DNA from: Corella eumyota | Lineage: Eukaryota; Chordata; Ascidiacea; Phlebobranchia; Corellidae | Assembly (NCBI GenBank): GCA_963082875.1 | Contig: OY720098.1 | Coordinates: 8,246,001-8,310,000 of the forward strand | Direction of reading: 5' to 3' | Length of the DNA: 64,000 nt | In this document: positions 39,001 to 52,200 of the stretch, piece by piece | Layout of the letters: the number at the start of each line of letters is the position of its first letter | Numbering within the stretch: position 1 is the stretch's first letter | Notes under the pieces: model-generated | What the model was told of the DNA's origin: nothing | Database searches by the model: none | Seen by the model: the letters and a program-made list of their open reading frames with translations, nothing else | Position numbers and translations under genes: made by a program

Positions 39001-42000
39001 TAAGAGGTTGAGTGTTTTTGGTTGGGTTTGAAAAATAACTAACAATTACTTCTTTGTTTAAATATTATTATTACCCACTTCTTTACATAAAACAAGAGAA
39101 TCTTATTGCTCGGTAAGCTTAATAATAACTGTTTGCTCGGAAAATTTAAGTTCGGGTTAATGCGAAAATTTTTCTATTGTGTTGTTTAGACTTATTAAGG
39201 CAAGCAGTGGGTACTGGCGCATAACCAATGACGTAATTCGCCACAACAACTAAAGCCTTAATTTTAAGACGAGAATGCTAGGATTATGCACAAGCCTTGG
39301 CTTCGTATAGACGTATGACGTCATAAGCTCATTTTAAAGGGGTTTCGTTACGGACTTTTAAAGATAACTTCCGACAGTGAGCTTCGGTCTCTCGGTCAAT
39401 ATTTATACTTTTCACATAGCCTAGAAAAAACAGCACCAAGAAAGATGGAATACTCAGACAATTGGCAATAACAGTTCTCGTGAATTTACCCCAGAATTAC
39501 CCAATCGTGAGTCACTGTGCTGTGCCCAATACCGTGAAGCATTAAAAACAAAAATTAACTTGCCCCGCTGTACTAACTAGTAATATGATATTGTACTTGG
39601 AGGGTTCGTAATTAAAAGTTTATATTTATAGCTTCGGAGTTATGCGACTCATTAAGTTGAGATATTACAAAACCGTTGGTCGATATTAGTTTCAAATGAG
39701 ACTTAAGTTACTATAATTGCACGCACATTAATAGAGATCTTTTCTCTAAGGAAATATAAGGTAATGATTTCCAATTTCAAACTAAACTCCGTAGGTTTTG
39801 AGCACTTAATCACCATAGCGCCTTTGCTAAGCCTTTTTCACAAAGCTTAATTAAAAATTAAAAAATCTAGGTAATGTTTACTTACATATGACGTAGTAGT
39901 CTTGCTTGGGTTTGAACTCGAGGCCCCACGGCGACGGCGAAATTTCGGTGAAGAAGAAAGTGTATTTTTTCTCCCTTAACGGCACATCACAAGTTATCAG
40001 GCGCCTACCCCCCGTGCTGTTACAAGTCTTGTAGTTTTCCTCAGTCACGAGGTATAGCTTAAAGTAAAAAAGTTCCTCGCCTTTATCCCGACCTTGTCTT
40101 GGGCAAATAATGTCCAATTTGTCGTTAATCGACACAGCGATGTTACGGGTGCCTCCCTTGAACCTATATAAACAAAAAAACAAGATGGTTACATTGCATT
40201 GTAAAGGACACAAATATGGTGTTTTAAATATTAAAAAAATAGAGAGGCTGGGTTGAATAAGTGCCAACCCTAAAAAGTGTATTGATACAATCAATTGCAG
40301 TAAAATCAATACATAACAAAATCAATGCATCACGCTCCGTTAAGTAATCGACAAACGTTTCAATTTGGATTTCGATCGATCGATATTTCACGCGATTTCA
40401 ATCCGAGACCCCGAAATACAAACAAAGATTTTTTCGCATTACGACAAATACAAAAGACGTGTTAAAATTAAATGTAGATTTTTAATTAATTGTTTATACG
40501 TTTTATATAAATAAAAAAGACTAATTTCGCAATAACTATTACTAAAATAAAACCTTTTAACGCGATAAGTCCGAATAAATAAACAAAAAACAATCGTGTT
40601 AAAATTAATTAACTTTTCGCGGTTGGAGCGCTTTGTTTGCGATGTGTTTAGTTATTGGAAATTCGAGATTTGTATCTAGTTACAAAACTACATATTAATA
40701 TAAACAGTTTGATATTCTCACACTATCGTTGATTGTTATTTAAACACAAGCGCACTAGCCCAAAGGCAAATATGACTACAACTGGCCAGTCGTAACTTCG
40801 TAGCACAGGTGTTAAAAACCAGTAACAGTTTAGACAAAAACAAAACATTTAGGCTGTCATGTACGAGTATTTACCAGCCCGAAGGCTTATTCTAATCGTG
40901 TAATTAAACCATTGCTGTATTTTCATTTGTCTTATGTGGCTTTGATAAGCTAGTGTATTTTATGTGGTGGTATGATAAGCATATCTTAAATTGTGTTTTT
41001 TGGCATCTTATAACCTAAGGTTAAGTTTAACCACAACTTATAGTAGCCCACCAATACCTTTTTAATTTTAAACTAGGTTCCCTAATAACAACGTATTTAG
41101 GTTAATTACAATTCAATTATAGTATAAGGTCATAATTATTAAGTTGACACAAAAACTATTAACCCTTGAACTTTGCGGACAAAACGGTAATAATATTTAA
41201 TTAGCGCGGCTAACAACTAATAAATAGGGTTTATCATTGTCCTTGCACGAGACTTTAATAAAACAAAATGACGAATTTAGTAGGTTGAAATCCATCTTAA
41301 ATTAAATCACTTATCATACAAAAAAAATTACATCAAGGAATTTAAAACCTTAAAATTTTAATTTGTAAATATAATTTTTTTAAGTATATAGCTTGGGAAA
41401 TTAATAAGGCCATTTGGTGTTCATTAAAATTACACAAAACGTGTTGCAATCGTGGGAACTATGTGCAATATTTATCCAGCAACATATATTTACACCATTT
41501 AAAATCTATTTATAACAATATAAAACGCATAGATTGATTTAATTGCGAATTAATATATTTCAAACATTTTTTGAATATTTGAAACATTAATCTAAGTTGA
41601 AGATGATGAATGCCAGACCCAACCCTGGCTGATATCAGCCTAGATTAAGTTAGGAATTTTACGATTAGTTGGCCTGCCAAATTCTATTTCAAAATCAGCC
41701 GATTATATGTTGGTGATATTAAACATACAGTTGCTAATTTTGCAAAACTTAAAATGTTCCTTGAACTTAATTACGAATAGTATACGCTTGGCCCTTCAAG
41801 AGAAGTGCGCGTATGGGAACATTTTCTATACAACAACAACAACTCTTTTAACAAAGAAGAATCTATCACGAGACACTCCTAATCCACAAATCTAAAACCG
41901 GTTGCCCTTAACAATAGTATTTTCAATGGCCCGGTAATCTTATGAAGACCGTGTTTAACAAGTTATACCCCCTACTAGGACAACAAGCGAATTTACTTAA

Positions 42001-45000
42001 GTACAGTTCAAAGATAAAATTGCAACACAAAGGTTTAAGTTTTTGAAACCAATAAGCTTTTGATGAATTTTAAACGAACAACGTGCCAATTTTTAACCTT
42101 TTGTTACGCATAAGCAGCAAACTTGGCATTACGTTCCTGAAAATTATATCCCAAACCCAGCACGAGACTAAACAATTACAGTTCGTTCAAATAAGCAAAT
42201 AATATCCGAAGACGGGATCTAAAAATCGTATTGTTCCCATTTTAGAGTTTCTTAACGAACAAAGGCCTAACCAACCGAAAAAAACTTGACATTAGCTTTT
42301 GGAGAAACAAATAATAAAATATCCGTTTACCTAGTTCAAAGTTTAGTTATATAAATCATTTGAACAAAGATGTCCTGTGTTGAATTCAACTAAAAACCTT
42401 GCTGTGTTTTACAAATTCGTGTCAAGTTAGTAAATTAAGGATGTCTATAGAAAATCCTTGTTTGCTGTTGAAAATTTGTTCGTCGTAATAAAAAAAATAA
42501 AAACCGCATTTTCATATTCCGATTGTTAAAATCACGCAATTAAATATAGCCTGCAGGTGCATGACTTCAAACGAAAACCAAACCAAATTCAAAGTGGGAG
42601 AAATGGAAAGGAACGAAGTCGACTAAGAACAAAATGTCGGGCTCAGTTCCGCCTTTGTCAAACAGCGAGTCGATTTTGCATTCAAAAATACCTCAAAAAA
42701 ACAACCCAATTTCTAAATACATATATGCCGTGCGTGACTTCTTCAGCGTGAACTGCACGACAATATTTGTTGTGTTTAAAGACGAATTGATCCGTGATTA
42801 CGTCAAGTTAAGTTGTAGTAGGGGTAGGCAGACTATCTTGTTTGATAACAGTTAATTTATTCCTTTAGCCTTGTAATCTAAAACAAGGTTAATTTACCCA
42901 TAGTTGTGCATTTCTTATTTAAATTGCTATGTATTATGATAAAGCTAATATAAAATTTGACCAAGTGTTTTCAACGCATTTTAGGCTAAGTAGGTATTCA
43001 ACACGTGTGGTATTTTATTCACCCATGCACTCGGCCCCCTAATCCCAACCGTGTCCATAACAATCGCTCCTGACACGCGATTGGGATGCAGTTGACGTAC
43101 AGAACATCAAAACACAGGAATTATGCTCAGCCTGTACTATGCTAAGCATTGGGCTGTATGGTGCCAACATAACCTCAATTATGCAGAGTGTTTTGTTTTC
43201 ATGCAAACTGTTTGCACCAATTCTAATCGCGTTAAAGTCGAGATATCTTTGGCTCAAATTGCGATGCATTTATCATTGCGTTCATAATTAGTCTGGTTTC
43301 AAAAAAAGTTTAGAATTTAAAAACGAGTATACCTTAAATTATTTTACTCGAATCATAACCTATCGGTGAGTAAAACCGCAAAAACAAATTAAGGTAATAA
43401 ACAGATTCTGTTAAAACAACAAAAAACAGCATTGTGTTGCTGGTGGTATGCAAAAAGCAAGAAAAAAAGATTTTGTAGCTGAACACGAGTAATTATCATC
43501 TTAAGGTATTAGCGTCGACAACATTTTGTCAAGCTGTAATTAGTAATGCCGTCGTATCAAATTTTGTTAATTGCAAACATTTATTTTTAAGTCTCTTAAT
43601 CCGATGGAACTACTTGTTTTATAGAGAAGGAAAATACAATTTTACCAAGTATTTTTAATACAAAACTCCGGAAATGTTAAAGAATTATTCCGCTTAATTT
43701 TTTATGCAAATATAATTATTACAAACCATGTAGAGATAGTAATTCAAAAAATAAATCTATTTGAAAATGCATATAGTATGTCTTCAAAATTTGTTACAGC
43801 GCAAGAGATTATTTTTAAAGATTTTAAAGAAAAATAAAAAGTAATTTTAGGAGAGATTTTAAGATTTTATATATTCTCCCAAAGGCTTTACGCGAAGCAG
43901 TTAAGTTTATTCATGATTTAGTTTCTTAAACATGGTCGACCAACCGTTAACTATCTAGCCCAAAATCAGATAAACCAAATTTCACGATTCACGGCCAAGT
44001 AGTTTGAAATAACAAATGTTAAAATCACCAAATTACCAAACTACTTTTCCTTAATTGGAAATTTAATATTTTAAAACGCCATTAAATATATTTTGTTGTG
44101 GAAGTAACTTTAATCATTAATAACAATTTCCTAAATGGAATAACTAAGTCGATAAAAAATAAACCAAACTAACAGGTTTCGTTTAAAAAAAATGGAAAAC
44201 ACAATTTTTAGTTCTAACCAATGCCACACAAGTATAAAAAAACGAGGTTGACATATTTTAAAGATTAGCATATTTCACGAATGAGCTATGATAACATGTT
44301 CCAATCTTATATTATACACTTCACATAATTCGCTTTATTCCGTTCATGGATGGCAGTTAGCTGATATGTCATGGACAAAATTGCCACCTATTCACGCAGC
44401 TATTTTTGAACTAGGTAATAATACGTTTTACTGGACTTAAGGTAAGCAAAATCAAGATGCATTTTACACGTGCTAAATTCCCGCTAATACGTAAGTGTAA
44501 ACGTGAGAGTTTACAGTTTCCTAAGTAGACATTAAACCTCGTATAGCATTCACAAATGTATCGACCACAATAAAAGCTAGCCACTTGATAGAATATTATC
44601 CGTACCAGGCACTGTACGATATTCGCTGAAAATTCCGTCGCGTTTTGTCAACGCATTTGGCATGTTAATTGGCACCTTTAACGTAATGCAAGCTTAATTC
44701 GAACATAGCTTTAAAAATACGAAAAATGCTGATGATGTCACTTGTTATAGCATGTCAGTTACTACTCGCTAGTCACGTGACTACGATATTAAAAACATGA
44801 ACAGAGATATGTGTTAATTAAAAAGAAATTTACGAGTCTAGATATAATTGGTATAGTTCAAACACTTTATGAAATTCCGAAAGACTGTTTAATTAAATTG
44901 CTGCACGCCCCTGAGAGTAAAAAGGTCATAAAAATACCTCATTAATTTTCACAGTCAAGATAAATATTTTTTTCCAACCGACAATTGAATTTATATAGAG

Positions 45001-48000
45001 GTAGGGTCATAACCAGGATGTGGTTTGAAAACAAACAGATAACTGTGCGCAGTATATTTGTTTTTTTCGGAGAAAATCTGTTTTCAGAAGGGGAGTTTTG
45101 AATATAAAAATTGTTTATGATGCATATACGTTTTAGGAATTTAAGTCATAAATGTCAGTCTAGTCCAATAACAATACTTTAATAACCCATTGAAAGAATT
45201 TGTAAACGTTTAATATAGGATTTAAACATCTAATTAATTCATATTATATTAATTAAGGGCAATATTTATTTTCCCATTAGTTTATTTCATAAAAAGTCGC
45301 AATGGTGATATAAAGGACTGTGATGTAATTTACGACGAAATAACTAGTTTGCGACATGGTTTTAAGTTACATTTACAACATCTCTACAGGGTTCACAGAG
45401 ACTTGATATTCCCAAGTGGGTAAACTGTTAAGCCAACTAATAGATTTCAAATTTTGACACTCTTGTTTATTTACATGATGACGTCAGCAGCACCAAAAAC
45501 CAGCCATAGTTCTAGGCTAAACAATCGCTTATTATATTCAGTAGGAACATCCAAATGTTATAAATAAGCGAATGACATCGACCTATTACCAATTTTGTAA
45601 ACAAGGTGTACGCTTTAATTGATCCAATTAAAAAGTATAAGCATCGAGCCTAAACATTGAGTGAAGTGCAGTTCAGACAGTTCAAAAAGTCGGTATGAGG
45701 TCATCTTCATTCTAAACCAACACGACTCAAATAACAATAACATCATGCTGTTGTACTTAATTGGATCAACGCTTTGGGTGGCTATTTTCTTATTAATGAC
45801 GTAACTCTGTAATTACAATGACATAAATTGTGCCCCCGCGTCGATATTATATTAATGCCGTTAAGAGTCGAGAATGGGTTGTAAAAATGTACAATTTTAA
45901 CCGTTTCTTTTCTAATATTACGGGGCTATATTTCTGATAAGGAAAAAGTTCACATTTTAATTGGCAATGACTAACGAACAAATACCGCAAATGGTGCGAT
46001 CTTCACTTTTAATCAATACGAGTTTTAATTAATTGGGATCTTTAGCCCGTTTGTGGAATAGCGATGAATTCATTACCAAGATTAGCTGGCGACAGCTGCT
46101 TAAACTCCTTTCGATTAAGCCCAAAATCGATAGCTCTGACAAAACAGTGAAACTGTGGCCTAAACCCTTTACAAGGTCCTAGATGAACACTTCATAGAAC
46201 GAAAGTGCGTACACAGGGCGACTGTGTATTACCACTACGCTCGCTTTAGCTAATTCATTAATTTCGTTAAGGATCTTCGTCAATCGAACTTGAGGGGCGG
46301 TTGACAATAGACACACAGCACTTAAACATAAAGGGTTCTGTACAATGTTTAAAAGCCATACAGGAGCGCGCCACTTACGGCAAAACGTCGGCTCTCGTTA
46401 AGTTAGAAGGAACACATCGGTTAGGCTAACGAACGGCACAAGTAGCCGATTGTTAGGAATGTAAAGAGAAAAATCGCAACGACGAAAAAATCGAATCATC
46501 TCAGCAAATAAAGTAATCTCGTCAAAATAGTGTTTGATGTGTAAAAATAAACACGAAATCCCTTTTCATCGATTTTTTAAAGTGACAAATGCATTTTATT
46601 TAAGTTTTTAAATACACATTTACACTGAGAAAATATCTCGGAGATGAAAAGTTCAAAATTTTAATAAATTTCTTTTAATGATTTTCGTTGTGAATTAACA
46701 AAAGAAGTCCCTCACATTATTTTAATCGCAATTACGTCTTGATTACATATTTACGAATTCAACAAGACTTCTATGTTTAACGAGCAAATGTACATCGGCC
46801 TGTGATTGTTAGTTACGAGTTAACACATTAAGGAACGACTCTTCTAAACAGCGCGGGCTCGTAAAAGTTATATCTTTTACGAAAGTGTATGCCAAGAATG
46901 CCCCTGGACATAATCAGCAAATATTCGCCCTTCTATAAATCAAAATCGCCGTAGAATCTATCTTGTTTTGAGCAGTGTGTCGTTTTAAAGTGTGAAGCAG
47001 TTAGGAGAGCTCATTGTCCACGTCAGTTTGTTTGTTCATTTCACGATTCTCATATAAACAATCCCGTGTAAGCCTTACTATAATGCGTGTCCACTAAATA
47101 AAAGGGCGACGTCTAATATCGAGGGTTGTAATGACAGCAGCATTCAAAACCTCTTTATCGTGAAAAATTTATGACTCAAAAATTACAAATCCCAAGTTTA
47201 AAGCCTTGAGGGCGTTTTCCTTGCTCGCTGGACAGAACTGCAGTCCACGTAAGACATAATATGTTTACACAAGAATTACGGACCAACTTAAAACCCTTTA
47301 GTAGGAATAATCGGTGTTTACAACGATGAATTATAAATCATTTGTAAAACCCTTGACTAACCGGTCTTAAGGATTTCGATAAAGTTTCGAATTACATTTA
47401 TTAATCACATATTAAGAACTTAACTTAATAAACTAATTTTGATTTTAATTAAATTGAGTATTACACTTATGTATATATAACCTAATTCCAATTATTGTAA
47501 TCTTTAATAACTCGATAAACAACGGCCAAATTTACTTTACGTAAAGGGTTTAAATACAATATCAGATTAAATGTATATTTTAAACATAGTGAGATCGATT
47601 TACGTTTAGAGTATAATAACAATGCAACATATGGTAACCTAAAGAGCGTGTTATGTTAATTAGTTCTATTTAATCGATTAGCAGTTCTGTCCGGCATTGG
47701 TTCGCGTTTGTTTAGCACCTAATATTGACTTAGCATTAAACTCGCTCCAGTTTGTAGATAGGCCCGTAAATAAGCACACAACTTTCCACTACAAATTATC
47801 CATAAGCGACTGTTAAACTAGAATGCCATATGCGAGACTTCGTCAAGTACTAGAGTTGCTAATAGACTTATTTTTACGGTATTGAGACTATTTTAAAAAA
47901 TCTGACAAATGAAATAGCATTTTTGAGGAACATTTGGCTAGCGATAACTACAGATTGACCGAAAGTATATTTGCACTATATTTCACCCAAAAAATAACAT

Positions 48001-49207
48001 GTAAAGAATTCATTTCAAAAGCTTAACTAACTTGATAGAGAAACGGTTTCGTCTCATTTCATGTGGTGTGTACACATCTTGTCGGTCAAATCAAACAAAA
48101 ACACGGTTTTAACGCAATAAAACAAAGTTTCATATTTGGACAATTATTCAAATGACATTTTATCGTGACCCAGTCCGTGTACTCATTTGTTGTAAAATAT
48201 GTTTATATTTTTTTAAATTTGAATTATATATTCATTTTGATTATGGATATTTATGATCGCTTTCCGTATCGTGATTACGTTTAAAATTAAATCAACTTTT
48301 AACGGTACGATTCCTTTCTTAGCAAATGAGATAACAGAATTGGTTTATTCAATTAGGGTCTTTAAAATTAAAATTTAAACCAAAATAAAACCAACTTTTA
48401 CTTAAACTACTTCATTTAATTAAAAATAAAATTAAGTATAATGTTAAGTTCGGTATCGAACTACTTTTAATTAAATCAAATAAACTGAAGCGTTTTTAAA
48501 CATTATCTCATAGTCGCACAATAAGATGAGAGGCGTGGAAAAGAATCTGAGCCTTACAACAGGCAGCTAATTTCGCGGCCTTTGTTGGTTTATTATCCGG
48601 GGCGGTATCACTATTACTGGGAGCCTGCCCTGTTCGTACGTTACAGAACAAATCGTTTCCAAAGGTTTCGTGAAACAAAAGATTTCTTAAACACTATTCA
48701 AACAGACTGGTATTTCCTCGCGAGAGGTAGGGCAACAAAGCCCGAGAATTGAATCAACACTCGCCAAATAACACGAATTTACTCGTGTAAAACATGTCGA
48801 AGACTAAAAACTACAACTTGTACCTACAACGCATTCTAAGTAGCTAGTTCGATTGTACCACAAGCCCAGTCATAACAGCATTATCGCGGACACTTCACGA
48901 CAAAAACGACAATTTTTTTGTAATCAGGTGCTAATGTTGATTTTATACAACAACGATGTGATTTTAGTAGATGGCTTCGCATTTAGTTAATACAAACACG
49001 TTTAACGTTTGAACAATGCAACGGTTTATGATATATCATATTCGATACAATTTAAAAGTCAAGTCCCACGGTAAAAATTAAAAAAACTTACATTGCGTTC
49101 GAGGAATTCCAGTAAATTGGATCCAAGGTTCGACCTTCGACCATTGTACATTCTAGGAGCCAAATAACGAAGCTAAACGACAACGCAAAAAGGGTGATTT
49201 CCTCCAT
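23659..49207 (-). CDS. Efnb: Ephrin-B, transmembrane Eph receptor ligand
   Basis: Cell-surface ligand for Eph receptors, acting in contact signalling and cell sorting. Five coding exons: 49207-49092, 40163-39886, 33180-33085, 25488-25312, 24053-23659. All have GT-AG borders; phases join to 353 codons plus stop (vertebrate ephrin-Bs about 330-350). Residues 1-25 form a signal peptide. The receptor-binding domain spans about 27-163, with the hallmark IYWNSSN, DKLDIICPR and SPWGLEFKP blocks and four conserved cysteines (IIC, KTC, ITC, GVC). A stalk (164-242) contains a polyasparagine run. A membrane helix at about 243-265 is followed by YRRRR and an 88-residue cytoplasmic tail. That tail has a PPSY motif (336-339) and ends VVAV. 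A membrane helix instead of a GPI signal marks the B class. The start is fixed by the signal peptide; introns 1-3 are 6.7-8.9 kb, common in developmentally regulated genes. Confidence 0.95.
24054..25311 (-). other. Efnb intron 4
   Basis: A 1.26 kb intron with consensus ends. It contains one TCACGTGA palindrome (25177-25184) close to exon 4; nothing else was recognised. Confidence 0.7.
25312..25488 (-). CDS. Efnb: Efnb exon 4: extracellular stalk with polyasparagine
   Basis: The exon encodes residues 164-222. The first part is Lys/Pro-rich (for example KPSVRPPVVIKRPEP). The last part is an AAC/AAT repeat giving nine Asn in a row, then VNIH and four more Asn. It forms the flexible link between the receptor-binding domain and the membrane. 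The repeat reads as polyleucine on the other strand, which is only a shadow. Confidence 0.9.
25489..33084 (-). other. Efnb intron 3
   Basis: A 7.6 kb intron. It holds five exact TGACGTCA sites (26289, 29305, 29425, 29436, 30216) and two TCACGTGA sites (30070, 31339), clustered mostly at 29.3-31.3 kb. No nested gene was recognised. A 122-codon open frame at 29639-30007 has no family resemblance and is about the longest expected by chance. Confidence 0.6.
29425..29443. promoter_or_regulatory. Paired CRE palindromes, one helical turn apart
   Basis: Two TGACGTCA octamers at 29425-29432 and 29436-29443 start 11 bp apart. A third lies at 29305. They sit in Efnb intron 3, within the densest motif cluster of the gene. 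A cis-regulatory role for Efnb is inferred. Confidence 0.4.
33085..33180 (-). CDS. Efnb: Efnb exon 3: end of the receptor-binding domain
   Basis: Encodes residues 132-163, matching the C-terminal strand region of the ephrin fold: STSDGKRDGMN, then GGVCTKYNMKLAMSV. It supplies the fourth conserved cysteine. Borders are a strong acceptor (TTTTACAG) and the donor GTAAAC. Confidence 0.93.
33181..39885 (-). other. Efnb intron 2
   Basis: A 6.7 kb intron with TGACGTCA at 38146 and 39316. The 36.6-39.5 kb part is less AT-rich than average. No gene or mobile element was recognised. Confidence 0.6.
39886..40163 (-). CDS. Efnb: Efnb exon 2: core of the receptor-binding domain
   Basis: Encodes residues 39-131, from MFKGGTRNIAVSINDKLDII through the three cysteines of CPR, KTCNST and LITCDV to SPWGLEFKPKQDYYVI. 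This is the most recognisable ephrin segment in the window. NST inside it is an N-glycosylation sequon. The open frame continues past both borders, but the AG at 40164-40165 and the GT at 39885-39884 fit the neighbouring exons in phase. Confidence 0.96.
40164..49091 (-). other. Efnb intron 1
   Basis: An 8.9 kb first intron, the longest in the window. It has TCACGTGA at 44773 and TGACGTCA at 45479. Less AT-rich stretches lie at 46.0-47.3 and 48.5-49.0 kb. First introns of ascidian developmental genes often carry enhancers; here that is inference only. Confidence 0.6.
49092..49207 (-). CDS. Efnb: Efnb exon 1: signal peptide and start of the mature protein
   Basis: Encodes residues 1-38. A hydrophobic signal (MEEITLFALSFSFVIWLLEC) is followed by VEGRTLDPIYWNSSNA, the conserved N-terminus of the ephrin fold. 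NSS is a glycosylation sequon. The donor is a perfect GTAAGT. A TATA-like AT run lies about 70-80 bp upstream (49278-49287), too weak to call a core promoter. Confidence 0.93.
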
Positions 49208-52200
49208 TTTCAACTTAAACATTATACAAAAAGTAAAAGGACTCTTCCCGTTCTGGCAGAATGACTACCTTTCGCGAATATATAAAATCCAGCTAATTAA
49301 TAGCTATGTATATTCATCCAATAAAATATTTGTTTTAATAGATCTAATTTCCTATAGAAAATGTACAATTTAAATGATTAAATTTAGGTTTAGAAAAATA
49401 ATCCACTTTTTGAAGAATGACAATTTCCGGAAAAATTTTCAAGTATCTTTATTTTTAAGTGACCTATGCAAAATACCTGTGTGAGAAAAGATAATAAAAT
49501 TAAATCGCACGGCACTTTTCTACGAAGTAGGTTTTTGATTCGGTTGTCTGTGACGGGCGATCGTATGACGGTAATTTATCATTTACCGGATTACGCCTCT
49601 GCACAATACAGCGCAATTTTAGACTTCGACTTAATATAGTATTTTTTTAATATTAAAATAAACTGAAAATACTACTTTAATTTGCCAAAAACAGACATAA
49701 TATTGACAAACTATTTCAAAAATATATACCTTTAAAAATCTGCAGAGTTAACCTTTTTTTTAATTTGTTAAAATCCTATTTTGTTTATATTTTTTTTTAA
49801 TGTTACTAATAATAACTTCAAAAAATTATTAATTAAATCTGTCCATATTAAATCCAATTCCTATTGCTTTAAATTTTTAAAACTAAACAACTTAACTAAA
49901 CTGCCCTTCGTAACAAAAACATAACAGAAAGGTCACACAACACGACACTGTACCCTTCTAGCCAAGAACGTTACTGGCTATAATACTGAGTCGGGTATCC
50001 CGTATTCTTGATCGGCGAGACGGCCGCGAGGCCTTTTCTTTCGGGCCTTTTTTTCGCTTTCTCAGCTTTCAAAATAAGAAACCGAAAACCTCGCGCGAGC
50101 TTTGAAAGAATTCAAGCATTTCAGTCTCGAGCGATCATTTTTCTGAAATTCTTTCTCTTTTTCTCAAGAATTCTCGTCGCCAAATCCGCACTGCGGTCAC
50201 ACCTCAATCCCAGCGGCATCTAGCGGTTTAAATTTTAATCAACGATGCCGGAAATTTGTTTAATTTTTGCGACATTTTGGCTGCAAAAACATAACCTGAT
50301 GTTTACACTTTGTCTAATATATAAGGGTCCAGTAAATACTGACCAATGTTGGACACATGTAACTTTTTCTTATATAGACTACTACTTACTTTATTTGCCT
50401 AGTAGTTAAAGTAAGTTGAGTCACATTAAATCGTTAACCTAATTCAACAATATCTCATACACTAAATACACAGTAACGAATAAATTTCAATTAACGAATC
50501 GAAGGTAATTTATAGCATTTCCGTGTTTTATAGATTATAACCGAAAGAATGAGGCCAGAATTTGAGTCATACGGAGTAATAAACATTTAAAATTAGGTCC
50601 GGCTAATTTTAAATAAAAATAAATTGTAACGCTTTGCAATATTTAAATTTCAAAAATGAAAATTGTCTTTGACGCATGAATTTTTGTTTGTTTTTATTTT
50701 TATATACTTGAACTAAAGATAATATGAAGTGTCTTTTTCCGTGCTTGATTAGAATTTTAAATATTTACTTGACCAGTTTGAGAAAAGGAACCATTTGTTT
50801 TAATTGAAATCGAGAACTTCGCATATTAATTGTTATCTAAACCTTCGCTATTTCGATATATGTTGACGCAAACTGATAACAGCGGCTCCGTTGGATACAT
50901 ATTTAACGAGACAGTCGACAAATAGACGTAAAACTTGTTATTGTACAAATTTTCCGAGTCGCCAGCAATTCTATCCTATCCAGCTAAGAAGAGAAAATGA
51001 CATTTTTCGGTTAATTATTTATTATGCTTAAGTTTTTTTCCGTGCTGAAACAGTACACCAATCTAATACTAGGTTATGTACACATAAAATGTCATTTATG
51101 ATGTTTGTAACAATGTTTAAATGTAGGTCCAAGCAATAAATTATAGTTTTCACTACTAACTCTAACTTTACATTAAAGCTCTTTTAATATACAAATTTTA
51201 AAAGTTAATTAAAATTTTATCTCGAATACAATCAAGTGAAAAATGTAACCATTAAATTACTGCTAATTACCGTAAATTTCTCTTTTAAGATTTGCTATGT
51301 TTGCACAATAAAACCAAAGGTGTAATGTTCAGCATTTAATTAAAACACGTGCTGAACTTGTATTGAAATGTAAGACCAATATGATTGATATACTGAACAT
51401 AAACAAGTTGAATTTAGGCTAAATGTGCACGAAGTTTTATGTAATTGAGAATTGCACTTTAGGAAAAGTTCTTGTTGTCGAACACTTAATCATGATCAAG
51501 TTATAAACAAAACAAATTAGCATTTAACAATTATGAATAATAAGGAATTGTGCTTCAAAAATAAAAACCTTTTGCATTTTTTTAACAAAATAAATATAAA
51601 ACTTATTTAATGTAAAAGAAAATTAAATTTTCATAAAAGCATTTCAATAAAAACTAAACAAGTTTTTTTTAAATTCAATATAAACACCCAATTATCTTTA
51701 GTCATTTTTAAATTAATGTAAGTTTTCTTAATGATTTCATATCTTTTTAAAGTTATATTTAATTTTCACATAATGTTTTTTATACTTTCGTGATGTTAAA
51801 GAATTTTCTCAACTTTCAAAATTCTTTCACACGAATATTAAATAGCCAACATAATTCAATTTCTCGACCAGTCTTAAAAAATTAAAAATTATCGACAAAT
51901 TTCTTTGATGGGCTACCCGGCAAGACAGTTAAGGTCGAGTGTTTATAGAAATTCAAGGGATTAGCTCACTTGTGTTTATTTTCGGAACACTGCCACGTAC
52001 ATCGCACATAATCCTGTTAATTGTTCCAACAACGTTTCTATCACGATTCTTTTATAATTCTTGGCTTTGAAATTAACCAATTCTTCCAAAAAAAAACTTT
52101 TTTCTTTTTTTTGAGGCTACGCGGGCGAAAAGTTTACGAAAATAAACGTTCGCTTACATAAAATCTTTAGAGAAATTAATCCTTTAGGTGACCCATGATC

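Noticed and set aside
39878-40309. Full 143-codon frame taken as a gene of its own
   Set aside because: Only 40163-39886 is coding; the upstream part is intron read in frame, as shown by the acceptor and by the phase with Efnb exon 1.
46456-46467. GGAATGTAAAGA, identical to part of mature miR-1
   Set aside because: The flanks cannot form a visible precursor hairpin and the rest of the miR-1 sequence does not match.
50030-50056. Hairpin plus T run resembling a bacterial intrinsic terminator
   Set aside because: Everything else in the window is eukaryotic with spliced genes; a five-pair stem is easily found by chance.
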